Notes under the pieces: generated by a model
Database searches by the model: none
Seen by the model: only the letters and a program-made list of their open reading frames with translations
Told to the model about the DNA's origin: nothing
Assembly (NCBI GenBank): GCA_944360115.1
Contig: CALVTH010000013.1
Coordinates: 1-40,901, forward strand
Length of the DNA stretch: 40,901 bases
DNA from: an uncultured Clostridia bacterium
GTDB taxonomy: Bacteria; Bacillota; Clostridia; Christensenellales; CAG-917
Direction: 5' to 3'
In this document: in pieces, positions 9,027-16,502 of the stretch
Position numbering within the stretch: the stretch's first letter is position 1
Layout: each line of letters starts with the position of its first letter
Position numbers and translations under genes: made by a program

Positions 9027-9182
9027 TATAATCAAAACAGGTAAGGGTGGAAAGCGGAGCGCGATGTCTCGGGAGTTCGCGTCCGTCGGTTTGAGCACCC
9101 TTGTCCGCACGCCGATTCTTGCGGCGGCAAATCACGAGCATACGTCGGAGCGACGCGCACGTCGCCGTGCAATTTCTCCGAC
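9027..9182 (+). promoter_or_regulatory. TATAAT promoter element and structured ~180-nt leader upstream of the 9219 gene
   Basis: A perfect -10 hexamer TATAAT lies at 9027-9032 (the -35 region is only a T-run). The transcribed leader holds AAGGGTG (9043-9049) pairing with CACCCTT (9096-9102). It also holds GTCGGAG (9144-9150) pairing with CTCCGAC (9176-9182), enclosing a perfect CGACG-CGCA-CGTCG hairpin (9151-9164). This nested arrangement ends 22 nt before the ribosome-binding site. It could be a cis-regulatory RNA or a small RNA; I do not recognise a known class. Confidence 0.4.
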
Positions 9183-9218
9183 GCAAAGTAACCGAAAACT
9201 TTACGAGTGAGGTGCATT

Positions 9219-10007
9219 ATGGACAGGAAAAACAACATCAACGATTTTGTGGTGACCTATCTCGCTTGCTGGGCGGACGCAATGAAAAACCTCGGCGACT
9301 CAGAGACGCGGAAGAAACTGTACAGAAGCGGCAGTTACGACGGCGACGACGGTTGCAAAGGCTGGACGGAATTCCATCTCAAAAAGATTCTGTATCCTCT
9401 CGCCGAGAAACTCGGCTACAAGGACGCCCCCTGCGCCGAGGAGGATTGCGGGACGGGCAAAGGCAGGGAGGAAAAATGCGGCTACAACCGCACCTGGTCC
9501 CGCGACAGCTACAAGGTGGACCTCTCGCTGTACAATTTCGACTCGGCGTATTGCCGCAGCATCGACTATGCAATCGACCACACGGGTATCAGCTTCAAGG
9601 TGGAACGGAAGGGCGGCAAACTCGAAGTCGCGCGCGGCGGCTGGCTCAACGCTTTTGTCAAAATGTTGCCCTTGAACTGCGCAAAAGCGCGCGTAATCAT
9701 CGGATACGACGCTTTCGGCGAAGGCGACTGGGAGCAGAAGAGAGAGTATCTGCTCGGGTTGCTCGGCAACCGTGTCGTCAGGGAAACCCTCGCCGAAGCC
9801 CCCATCTTGCTCATTCTCGCGCCTTCGTGCGAATTCATCGACGGAGAGAAAGACAAGAACAATCTTTTCTTCAGAATAAAACTCATCACCAAGGTGCAGA
9901 GCGGTTGGGAGGTGGGCGACCTCGACGAATTGCTGGCGGGCAACTCCGAATTCCTGCGTATGCGCAAGGAGATGTGCAACATCTTCGCCGATATTAGGAA
10001 CGACTGA
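9219..10007 (+). CDS. Hypothetical protein, possible PD-(D/E)XK nuclease-like fold
   Basis: The protein has 262 residues, is soluble, and has no signal peptide or membrane segment. I do not recognise it with confidence. The central part reads SYKVDLSLYN (98-106), YAIDHTG (117-123), a Trp at 142, Lys148, and then ARVIIGYDAF (157-166). This order (beta strand with Asp, [E/D]H[E/T] strand, W-x(n)-K helix, hydrophobic strand ending IGY) resembles PD-(D/E)XK-fold proteins of restriction-endonuclease type, but the usual EHE is DHT, so activity is doubtful. The N-terminus has a WTEFHLKKILYPLAEKLGY helix and a Cys-rich loop (C72, C77, C87). ATG at 9219 follows GTGAGG; it is probably monocistronic, with a hairpin at 10073. 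Confidence 0.6.
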   Translation: MDRKNNINDFVVTYLACWADAMKNLGDSETRKKLYRSGSYDGDDGCKGWTEFHLKKILYPLAEKLGYKDAPCAEEDCGTGKGREEKCGYNRTWSRDSYKVDLSLYNFDSAYCRSIDYAIDHTGISFKVERKGGKLEVARGGWLNAFVKMLPLNCAKARVIIGYDAFGEGDWEQKREYLLGLLGNRVVRETLAEAPILLILAPSCEFIDGEKDKNNLFFRIKLITKVQSGWEVGDLDELLAGNSEFLRMRKEMCNIFADIRND

Positions 10008-10072
10008 ACCCCGCCCGCGCTTCGAGCGCGTCGGGGACCGTCGTAGTGTGCGAAAGTGCCGTGACACGATTG

Positions 10073-10102
10073 CGGCGCGCCGCGTGTAGCGGCGCGCCGT
10101 TT
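10073..10102 (+). terminator. Hairpin terminator after the 9219 gene
   Basis: CGGCGCGCCG at 10073-10082 pairs perfectly with the same palindromic sequence at 10090-10099, leaving a 7-nt loop. It is followed by TTTCCGTTTCC, a weak T-tract. Position 66 bp after the stop supports a termination role. Confidence 0.5.
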
Positions 10103-10288
10103 CCGTTTCCGGATTTTCCGGCGGCAAATATAGACGCAAATGCAAAAGGCTGTTTACCGCGCCCGCGGCAACAAACAAAATTATATAAATGTATGGTTAT
10201 CTTGTGCAATGTGACCGAGTGACGGATATTATTGTTGCAAAAATGTAAAAATAAGAGTGTTAAGAGGGGGCTTTGTGGGGCGGCGAGG

Positions 10289-10317
10289 TTGACAAACAAC
10301 GCGATTGGCGGTATGCT
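10289..10317 (+). promoter_or_regulatory. Sigma-A type promoter for the ArsR-family gene
   Basis: TTGACA (10289-10294), a 17-bp spacer and TATGCT (10312-10317) form a near-consensus promoter, giving a leader of about 65 nt. The AT-rich 10180-10260 segment lies just upstream. Confidence 0.7.
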
Positions 10318-10390
10318 GATTATGCTGTACGACGACTTTCCGTCGGCGGACGGCGACTGAATACAATCAGCAAAAGTGACGGTAGGTTTT

Positions 10391-10699
10391 ATGGAAGAAA
10401 AGAAATTTATTTCGGTGTGCAAAGCGCTCGGCGACAACAACAGAATGAAGATTGTCAAGATGTTGAGAAAAGGCAGTCTTTGTGCCAACGGCATTCTCAA
10501 GAGCCTCGATTGCTCTCAACCCACGCTCAGTTATCACATGAAGTTGCTGTGCGAAAGCGGTATCGTCAAGGCGAGGAAGCAAGGGCTGTGGACATTCTAC
10601 ACGCTCGACCGCAAAGTCGCGGACAATTTCGCCGCGCACATCGTCAACATCTGCACTCCACTTGACGAGATCAAGAAGGAAGACGGCGTTGAAAAATGA
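10391..10699 (+). CDS. ArsR-family winged-helix transcriptional regulator
   Basis: The protein has 102 residues, the length of a minimal ArsR/SmtB repressor. The winged helix reads LGDNNRMKIVKMLRKGSLCA (13-32), then the recognition helix SQPTLSYHMKLLCESGIV (42-59) and the wing KARKQGLWTFYTLD. The family ELCVCDL metal loop is here SLCANGIL, with only one Cys (Cys31), plus Cys10, Cys41 and Cys54. Metal sensing is possible but not established. ATG at 10391 is chosen over the in-frame GTG at 10376 because GGTAGG precedes it. A near-consensus promoter lies ~75 bp upstream and two hairpins follow, so it is transcribed alone. The regulated gene is not evident. Confidence 0.85.
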   Translation: MEEKKFISVCKALGDNNRMKIVKMLRKGSLCANGILKSLDCSQPTLSYHMKLLCESGIVKARKQGLWTFYTLDRKVADNFAAHIVNICTPLDEIKKEDGVEK

Positions 10700-10706
10700 C
10701 AGTACG

Positions 10707-10729
10707 GACGCTCCTGTCGGGGCGTCTTT
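10707..10729 (+). terminator. Hairpin after the ArsR-family gene
   Basis: GACGCTCC (10707-10714) pairs with GGGGCGTC (10719-10726), with one G-T pair and a 4-nt loop, and is followed by TTTG. The T-tract is short, so this is a weak terminator on its own. Confidence 0.45.
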
Positions 10730-10754
10730 GCAAAAGGCGTAGCGGTACGCCGTG

Positions 10755-10778
10755 ACGCGCGGGCGACCGCGCGTTTTT
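10755..10778 (+). terminator. Intrinsic terminator upstream of the BaiN-like gene
   Basis: ACGCGCGG (10755-10762) pairs perfectly with CCGCGCGT (10767-10774) around a GCGA (GNRA-type) tetraloop, and the 3' arm runs into TTTTT. It lies only 19 bp before the GTG start of the next gene, so it may instead act as an attenuator for that gene. Confidence 0.6.
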
Positions 10779-10796
10779 GCAAGAAAGGGGGTAGTC

Positions 10797-11954
10797 GTGC
10801 GATACGATGTTGCGATAATCGGCGGCGGCGCCGCGGGACTGTATCTCGCGTCGCGTCTGAGTTCGCTCGGAGTTGCCGTAATCGAGAGCGGCGCCCGCGT
10901 GGGCAGGAAGCTGCTCGCCACGGGCAACGGCAGGTGCAACCTGACTTTTTTGCGCCCCCTTCGCAATGACGATTACAACTGCAGGGAAGCGGCCGTATTC
11001 GTCGGGCGGATTTCACCCGACGACACGCTGGCGCATTTCAGTGCGCTGGGTTTGCGCACGCGCACCGAGGAAGACAGGGTCTATCCCTATTCGCTGACTG
11101 CGGCGAGCGTGCTCGACTGTCTGCGCCGCGGCGCAGCCCGCGCGGGCGCGGACATATTTACGGGCGCGCGCGTTATCGCCGTGCGCAAAGAGAGCGGCGG
11201 TTTCGCCGTCGACTCCCTTTCCGCGGACGGAACGGCGAAAACGGTGTCTGCCGCTTCCGTCGTGCTTGCCACGGGCTCGGACGCGGGTTTCGGCGAGGAC
11301 AGTCTTTCCCTTTATACGGCTCTCGGGCACACCCGCAGGCAATTTTCGCCCTCGCTCGTGCCGCTCCTTACCGACAAGGAGAGCGTGAAAGGATTGTCGG
11401 GCGTGCGCGTGCGGTGCGCGCTCCGCGCGGGTGACGCCGTCGAGGAAGGCGAAATCCTCTTCCGCGACAACGGGCTGAGCGGCATTGCCGCGATGAATGT
11501 ATCCGCGCTTTACGCGCGCGGAAAACTCGGGCGCGGCGACGCGTTGTTCATTGATTTCGTGCCCGAAATCCCGCGGGAAATTCTCGAGGAAGAGTTTGCG
11601 GCAAGCAATCTCACGGTCGGCGAACTGCTCGGCGGATACTTCCACACCAGAGTCGCGGAGCGTATCGCGGCGCGCGCGGGGCAGACCTTGTCCGATGTTC
11701 CCGACGGAAAGGCTCTCGCCGCCGCCGTAAAGAGTTACGCCCTGACGCTGGAAGGTGTGCGCGGCAAGGACGCGGCGCAGGTGATGTCCGGCGGGTTGCC
11801 GCTTTCCGAATTCGACGACGACCTTATGTCCGTGTTGTGCGCGGGCGCGTACGCCGTCGGCGAAGCCCTCGATGTGGACGGAGTGTGCGGCGGATTCAAT
11901 CTCCAATGGGCGTGGACGAGCGCGGAGGTCGTCGCACGCGCGCTTTTGCGCTGA
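10797..11954 (+). CDS. NAD(P)/FAD-dependent oxidoreductase, HI0933/YhiN (BaiN-like) family
   Basis: The protein has 385 residues, the family's usual size. The N-terminal FAD-binding motif is YDVAIIGGGAAGLYLASRL, followed by the family hallmark GRKLLATGNGRCNLT. The C-terminus carries MSGGLPLSEFDDDLMS and GEALDVDGVCGGFNLQWAW, matching the conserved GE-x-LDVDG-x-GGYN-x-Q-x-A end. Members are flavoproteins; one has been linked to bile-acid A-ring reduction, but for most the substrate is unknown, so no specific reaction is claimed. GTG at 10797 is chosen because GAAAGGGGG lies 6-12 bases upstream and the FAD motif starts 3 residues in. A GNRA-loop hairpin sits directly before it. It is flanked by regulators but not obviously linked to them. 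Confidence 0.85.
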   Translation: MRYDVAIIGGGAAGLYLASRLSSLGVAVIESGARVGRKLLATGNGRCNLTFLRPLRNDDYNCREAAVFVGRISPDDTLAHFSALGLRTRTEEDRVYPYSLTAASVLDCLRRGAARAGADIFTGARVIAVRKESGGFAVDSLSADGTAKTVSAASVVLATGSDAGFGEDSLSLYTALGHTRRQFSPSLVPLLTDKESVKGLSGVRVRCALRAGDAVEEGEILFRDNGLSGIAAMNVSALYARGKLGRGDALFIDFVPEIPREILEEEFAASNLTVGELLGGYFHTRVAERIAARAGQTLSDVPDGKALAAAVKSYALTLEGVRGKDAAQVMSGGLPLSEFDDDLMSVLCAGAYAVGEALDVDGVCGGFNLQWAWTSAEVVARALLR

Positions 11955-12004
11955 TTTATGCGGTGTTCGCTCGGTTTTTTGAGCCCGTCCGCACGGTTTT
12001 TCCG

Positions 12005-12026
12005 CCGCGGAAGCGCGGGCGTTTTT
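12005..12026 (+). terminator. Hairpin with T-run after the flavoprotein gene
   Basis: CCGCG (12005-12009), loop GAAG, CGCGG (12014-12018), then GCGTTTTT. The stem is short but GC-only, and the T-run is good. Confidence 0.45.
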
Positions 12027-12062
12027 CTGCCGATAGGTAAATGTGTTAACATTTTTCGTCAA

Positions 12063-12096
12063 ATCGGTTGAAAGACCGATGTTTCAATGTTATACT
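12063..12096 (+). promoter_or_regulatory. MarR gene promoter with overlapping inverted-repeat operator
   Basis: TTGAAA (12068-12073), a 17-bp spacer and TATACT (12091-12096) form a promoter. ATCGGT (12063-12068) and ACCGAT (12075-12080) form a perfect inverted repeat over the -35. TTGAAA (12068-12073) and TTTCAA (12082-12087) form a second one. Such repeats over the promoter suggest autorepression by the MarR protein encoded immediately downstream. The predicted transcription start falls at or next to the ATG at 12103. Confidence 0.6.
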
Positions 12097-12102
12097 AATT
12101 TC

Positions 12103-12531
12103 ATGAATATCAAGAGTGCAGCCTATTTCTTTTCGGCGTACAGAAAATTGTTCCGTTCCTACACCGACTTCCAGCTCAACGCGTTGGAAGGTTATGACCT
12201 TTCGCCAAACGAAATCGTTGTGCTGAGCAGTATCGAGACCCTGCCTACGGCGAGCGAAATCGCCTACGCTTCCGATGTCAGCAAAGCGCTCGTTTCGCGC
12301 AGCGTGAAACTGCTCAAGGACAAGAATTACATCACCGCGACGGTGTCGTCGTCGGACAAACGCGAGCAGGAACTTGCCCTCACCGAGGAGGGCAGGCATG
12401 TTGCCGAACTCATAGACGAAGCCAACCGCCGCTTTTTCGCCACGGCATTTGCCAACTTCGAGGACAACGAAAAAGAGGCGCTGAGAATGTTGCTCGGCAT
12501 GATGTTGCGCAATCTCAATATAGGTAATTGA
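12103..12531 (+). CDS. MarR-family transcriptional regulator
   Basis: The protein has 142 residues, a typical MarR length. N-terminal helices carry YRKLFRSYTDFQLNALEGYD. The winged helix follows with LSPNEIVVLSSIE, then the recognition helix VSKALVSRSVKLLKDKNYI (59-77) and the wing with SSSDKREQELALTEEG (the conserved D-x-R of MarR proteins). A dimerisation helix ends the protein. ATG at 12103 is where the family fold begins, but no Shine-Dalgarno sequence precedes it and the -10 ends only 6 bp upstream, so the mRNA may be leaderless; the in-frame ATG at 12079 would lie inside the promoter. The stop is followed 1 bp later by the peptidase gene, its probable co-transcribed target. Confidence 0.88.
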   Translation: MNIKSAAYFFSAYRKLFRSYTDFQLNALEGYDLSPNEIVVLSSIETLPTASEIAYASDVSKALVSRSVKLLKDKNYITATVSSSDKREQELALTEEGRHVAELIDEANRRFFATAFANFEDNEKEALRMLLGMMLRNLNIGN

Positions 12532-12532
12532 T

Positions 12533-13744
12533 ATGAAAACGGCTTTTTCCGACGAAACTTACCGCGCGGCGGCGGAGACTGCGGCGCAGGAGATAAAGGC
12601 GGCGGTTGAGGAATTTCCCGCCCGTCTGCCTGCTTCGCTCTCCGAACTCAATGCGTCCGACCGCCTGAAAGAGGAACTCGGCAAGTGCGCCGACGAAGTG
12701 CGCGCCGAGCAGTTTGCGGTCGCTCCCGCGGCGGCCACCGGTTGGGTGTATTTCACGGCGGTGTGCGCCATTATGGCGTATGTCACCTACTTTTTCGTGT
12801 CCTTCCTTTCCGTCGTGTTCGTCATAGCGGCGGCAATACCTCTGGTGGTGCAGGGGCTGTTGTGCCTGCCCGCGTTTGACGGAATGTATGTGACCCGCAC
12901 TTCGCAGAATGTCACGGCGACCAAAAAGTGTGCGGGCGACCGCAAGAGGCGCGTCGTCATCGTCGCTCACGCCGACGCCGCGCCCGTTTCTCCGCTCAAA
13001 TCCGCTCTCGGCGGTAAAGCCGTCGCCGCGGTGTGCGCCGTTGCCGTCATAGGACTGCTGTATGTGCTTGCCGCGGACATAGCGCGCTGGGCGTATATGG
13101 GCAGTATGGGCACGGGACTCGTCGAAGGCGCTTATCTGTATGCGGGACTCGTCGGAATAGTTTTCGCTCCCGCGTGGGTGGCGTGTTTCTTCGTGTTCGG
13201 CAGCGGAAAGGCTTCCGACGGCGCAAGCGACAACCTGAGCGGTTGCTACACGGCGCTCGCTCTCATGCGCCTGCTCGACAGCAACGGAGTCGTCTTCGAC
13301 GGCACCGAAATTTCCGTCGTAATCACGGGCGCCGAGGAGTGCGGTATGCGCGGCGCGGCGGCGTGGTGCAAGGTCCGCGCCGACGAGGACAAGACCGACA
13401 CGGTGGCGATTGCCCTCGACACGCTTAGAGAGGACGACAAATTCGCCGTGTCGCTGAGGGAACTCAACGGGTTTGTGAGAACGGACGCCGCCCCCGCCGA
13501 GGAATTGACCGACGCCGCCGGCGCGGCGGGAGTCATCTGCGAGAAACGCGGCTGTACCTTCGGCGCGACGGACGCCGTTGCGTTTACAAGGGCGGGTTAC
13601 CGTGCGGCAAGCCTCACGGCTTCGGATATGTCTCCCGAGTACATCCACACCCCGCGCGACAACGCCGACGGCGTGAACGCCAAGGCAATCGAGGACGCGC
13701 TCCGCGTGCTCGTCGAATACCTCGACCGCGCCGACAACGCCTGA
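12533..13744 (+). CDS. Membrane-associated M28-family (zinc) aminopeptidase-like protein
   Basis: The protein has 403 residues. Zinc-ligand motifs of M28 peptidases appear in order: AHADAA (His146, Asp148), GASDNLSGC (bridging Asp233), GAEECGMRG (Glu268 general base, Glu269 ligand), ALDTL (Asp296) and YIHTPRDNAD with the final His. Unlike most M28 enzymes, the metal site is interrupted by hydrophobic segments. Two membrane helices (about 73-111) lie before the first motif and two more (about 162-180, 202-222) lie between the HxD and GASDN motifs. The active site would then face the cytoplasm or the membrane surface. There is no signal peptide. The substrate is unknown. It starts 1 bp after the MarR stop, so it is co-transcribed with that regulator, and ends at a bidirectional terminator. 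Confidence 0.8.
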   Translation: MKTAFSDETYRAAAETAAQEIKAAVEEFPARLPASLSELNASDRLKEELGKCADEVRAEQFAVAPAAATGWVYFTAVCAIMAYVTYFFVSFLSVVFVIAAAIPLVVQGLLCLPAFDGMYVTRTSQNVTATKKCAGDRKRRVVIVAHADAAPVSPLKSALGGKAVAAVCAVAVIGLLYVLAADIARWAYMGSMGTGLVEGAYLYAGLVGIVFAPAWVACFFVFGSGKASDGASDNLSGCYTALALMRLLDSNGVVFDGTEISVVITGAEECGMRGAAAWCKVRADEDKTDTVAIALDTLREDDKFAVSLRELNGFVRTDAAPAEELTDAAGAAGVICEKRGCTFGATDAVAFTRAGYRAASLTASDMSPEYIHTPRDNADGVNAKAIEDALRVLVEYLDRADNA

Positions 13745-13819
13745 CGGCGTGCCGAAAGCCGTCGCGGTCCGCCCGCAATATGCGAGCCGCAGGGCGGTGC
13801 CCACAATGAAATGAAACGA

Positions 13820-13846
13820 AAAAACCGAGGAAATTCCTCGGTTTTT
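13820..13846. terminator. Bidirectional intrinsic terminator
   Basis: AAAAACCGAGG (13820-13830) pairs with CCTCGGTTTTT (13836-13846) around a 5-nt loop. The stem has A-runs on one side and T-runs on the other, so it works in both directions. It sits between the convergent peptidase and dnaI-type genes. Confidence 0.85.
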
Positions 13847-13880
13847 GTTTTTATTGCACTCCGTGCGGTATGCGGGCGGC

Positions 13881-14813
13881 TCAGCGTTTTGGCACGAATG
13901 TGCGCAGGTCTTCGCCTTCGAGGTTGAGGACGAGGGCCGTCCTGCGGTCGCTGAGACGCGAGAATATGCGTTCGTTGTAGGTGTTCAGTATTCTTTCCAC
14001 CGACAGGTTGGTGGTTATCACCGTCGACAGTTTGCGGCGCGAGCGTTCCTCGAGCACGGTGAGGAGATATTCGCAGGTCACATTTCTGTAGCGCGGCTCC
14101 GTGCCGAGGTCGTCAATCACCAGCATATCTGCCGACATCACATCGTCGAGGACGGAGTCGCACTCGGGATAACGGGAGGTGTGCGCCTTCACCATAAGTT
14201 TGTTGAGTTCGTTCGCCGAAAGGAAGAGAGCGGCGTAATCGCGGCGTATCATCTGCCTCGCCATTGCTTCGGCGAGCACGGTTTTGCCCGTGCCCGTCGC
14301 GCCCGTCAGCAGGACTATGTGCTTGCCGACTGCGGGATACTTGTCGGTGTAGGTGCGCATAAGCCCGTATACGCTGCGGAGCAGTTCGGTCTGACCCGTG
14401 GCGGGGAGGACGGAAGAGTCGAAGTCGTCGAGTGAAAATCCCTCGACGGACACGCCGCACTCTTTTTCGAGCAGCGAGACGAAGATGTCCTTTATGCAAT
14501 CGCAGGGCGCGCCGTCGTGAATACCCGTGCCGCCACAGGAGGGACAGGGCGCGTCGGGCAGGAAATCGTTTTCGGAATAGCCGTGACGGGCGAGGGTGGC
14601 GAGATATTCCTCGCGCAGATCGTCGACGCGGCCGTCGCTCGCGCGGTTGCGCGACCGAGGAGCGCCGTAGACCGCAGACACATAGTTCGACCGCGCTTCG
14701 GCGACATCGGGGAAGGCCAGCACGACATCGCGCAACTCGGCTTTTTCCGCGGCGGTGCGCTCGGATTCGCGGCTTTTCACGCGGAGCGCTTCTCTCAGGA
14801 TTCTGTCTCTCAT
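13881..14813 (-). CDS. dnaI: DnaC/DnaI-like helicase loader ATPase
   Basis: The protein has 310 residues, as in Bacillus DnaI. It loads the replicative helicase during primosome assembly. After an N-terminal helical region there is a zinc-binding cluster CPSCGG...CDC (Cys90, Cys93, Cys104, Cys106), then the AAA+ core: Walker A GATGTGKT (171-178), Walker B MLVIDDLGTE (230-239), a sensor-1-like TTN, and a C-terminal FSRLSDR arginine-finger segment. Its start overlaps the stop of the dnaD-like gene by 4 bp (ATGA), so the two primosome proteins are translated together. This pairing is the normal Bacillota arrangement. It ends in the shared terminator at 13820. Confidence 0.9.
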   Translation of the reverse strand: MRDRILREALRVKSRESERTAAEKAELRDVVLAFPDVAEARSNYVSAVYGAPRSRNRASDGRVDDLREEYLATLARHGYSENDFLPDAPCPSCGGTGIHDGAPCDCIKDIFVSLLEKECGVSVEGFSLDDFDSSVLPATGQTELLRSVYGLMRTYTDKYPAVGKHIVLLTGATGTGKTVLAEAMARQMIRRDYAALFLSANELNKLMVKAHTSRYPECDSVLDDVMSADMLVIDDLGTEPRYRNVTCEYLLTVLEERSRRKLSTVITTNLSVERILNTYNERIFSRLSDRRTALVLNLEGEDLRTFVPKR

Positions 14814-16264
14814 AGGTCGGTGTCCTTAAGGCTTTCTATGCTGGTTATAACCGCTTTGAACTGTTCGGCGGTGTATTCGCGCTCGTCGAAATTCTTGGAA
14901 GTGTTGAGTTTGCCGTCGCCCGTCTGCGCTTCCGCGCCGCGCTTTCTGGCTTCTGCGAGCGTGCGCACGCCCGCGGCTTTCCAGTCGGACAGGATACGGC
15001 TGATTGCGGAGAGGGGATAGGGCTTGCCGGCGGCGAGTTCGGCGGCGTAAAGGATGATGTCGTCGTCGAATCCCCACACGGCGCTCCAGGTGCGGTAGTG
15101 GTCGCGGTCGGCGGCGGTGACGGCGCGCGTGCGCCCCGTCGCTTCGACGACCGCCTTTATGCGCTCGTCCTGTCTGACCTGATTGGCGATGAAATCGTCG
15201 ATTGCTTCGACGGTGAGCAGACCTTGCGCGAAAAAGGTGTTCACAATGCCGTTCATACCCTCTAAAGTGCGGATACCGCTGATGAAGCAGTAATGCGCCA
15301 CGGTGATGAGGGCGTCGTTGGAGAACCCTTTCGCCGTCCACGGTACGGTGTAAACCTCGATGATGTGGTCGAGGGATTCGTAGTAGACGCCGAGATTCTT
15401 GTTGATTTTGACGGCGAGGTCGCGCAGTCTTTCGGCGTTGCGGATATACTCCTCGATTTCCTCGGGAGAGAACACCGACATACGGTAAAATTCGTCCAGA
15501 CGGGCGTCGAGCCGTTTGAATGTCTTGCCGCTTTTCAGCGATTTCGCGGCGGCGAGGACAGCGGGCAGGGTGTATCCCCAGCTGCGCGTCCATTTCAGCA
15601 ACATCTGTTTTTCTTCGAGTTCGGCGCCGCCCTTTCTGCCGAGCGCGGCAAGCACGGCGCGCATATCTTCCGTCTGCGCTTCGTACTGCGACAGTTTGCT
15701 TTCCACATCGGCGACGGTGCGCACCCCGTCCTCCGCCCAGTTCTTCGCCACGGCGAGTATGTAGGGATAGCGGACGGAAGCGCCTTTGAGGTCTATGCAA
15801 TACTGCACTATCATCAGCATGGCGTCCTGTTCGACCTTGCTGGAGTCCAGGAAAGAGTAGTATTCGTTGAACTCGTTGGGGGTGAGCATGTGCTCGGGAA
15901 AGAGCCGCTGAAGTTCGCGGTTGAAATCCTGCCACTTCTCCGCCTTGTATTTCTTGGGCGGTTGCATTGCGCGCTTGAGGGAGAGATAGCGCACCTCGAG
16001 GGGGTGGCGGCGAACTATGCGGCACAGACCCGCGTCCTCGAATTCGGTGTAGACGGCGAGCAATTCCTTTTCGTCCACGCCGAGGGCGGTGCACATGCTC
16101 TCGAGGGAATTGTCGTTTTGGGGAGCCGTGCACAGGTACAGCCCGTAGATGTAGATTTTGATTTGTTTTTCGTCGCAATGGGGAAGGTGCTCGTTGACGA
16201 AAAGGTTGTCGACGAGGGTGAAACTCTCCATCAGGAAATCGCTGGAAAACGCGGCGAAACTCAA
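14810..16264 (-). CDS. dnaD: DnaD-domain replication initiation protein
   Basis: The protein has 484 residues, long for DnaD (about 230) and close to DnaB-type loaders. The N-terminal winged helix begins FTLVDNLFVNEHLPHCDEKQ and IKIYIYGLYLC, as in DnaD proteins. Two or more copies of the DnaD C-terminal domain follow, each ending in an aromatic-x-W-x-x-x-GV-x-T motif: AKNWAEDGVRT and SDWKAAGVRT, with a further helical repeat around GFSNDALITVAHYCFISGIR. The start is TTG at 16264, supported by GGGAGGACAAT directly before it; the next ATG lies 11 codons in with no such site. The protein helps remodel origin DNA and recruit the loader encoded by the overlapping downstream gene. Confidence 0.85.
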   Translation of the reverse strand: MSFAAFSSDFLMESFTLVDNLFVNEHLPHCDEKQIKIYIYGLYLCTAPQNDNSLESMCTALGVDEKELLAVYTEFEDAGLCRIVRRHPLEVRYLSLKRAMQPPKKYKAEKWQDFNRELQRLFPEHMLTPNEFNEYYSFLDSSKVEQDAMLMIVQYCIDLKGASVRYPYILAVAKNWAEDGVRTVADVESKLSQYEAQTEDMRAVLAALGRKGGAELEEKQMLLKWTRSWGYTLPAVLAAAKSLKSGKTFKRLDARLDEFYRMSVFSPEEIEEYIRNAERLRDLAVKINKNLGVYYESLDHIIEVYTVPWTAKGFSNDALITVAHYCFISGIRTLEGMNGIVNTFFAQGLLTVEAIDDFIANQVRQDERIKAVVEATGRTRAVTAADRDHYRTWSAVWGFDDDIILYAAELAAGKPYPLSAISRILSDWKAAGVRTLAEARKRGAEAQTGDGKLNTSKNFDEREYTAEQFKAVITSIESLKDTDL

Positions 16265-16502
16265 ATTGTCCTCCCGTACGCGCCCGATTTTGCGCGGACT
16301 TATATGTTAGCACACCCGCGCGCGAAAAGAAAGAGTAACGGCGAGAAAAATTGCGAAAACAATATATGGTGTATACGCGTTGCGCGCGGGCGCAAACGCC
16401 GCGCCGTCTCCGTCCGAGGACGGGCGGCGAAGAGCGCGCGAAGGGCGTTTTGCGGAAATTAGCGGGCGAAACGGCACTTTCGCGGGCGAAAAAGGGGTGC
16501 GG

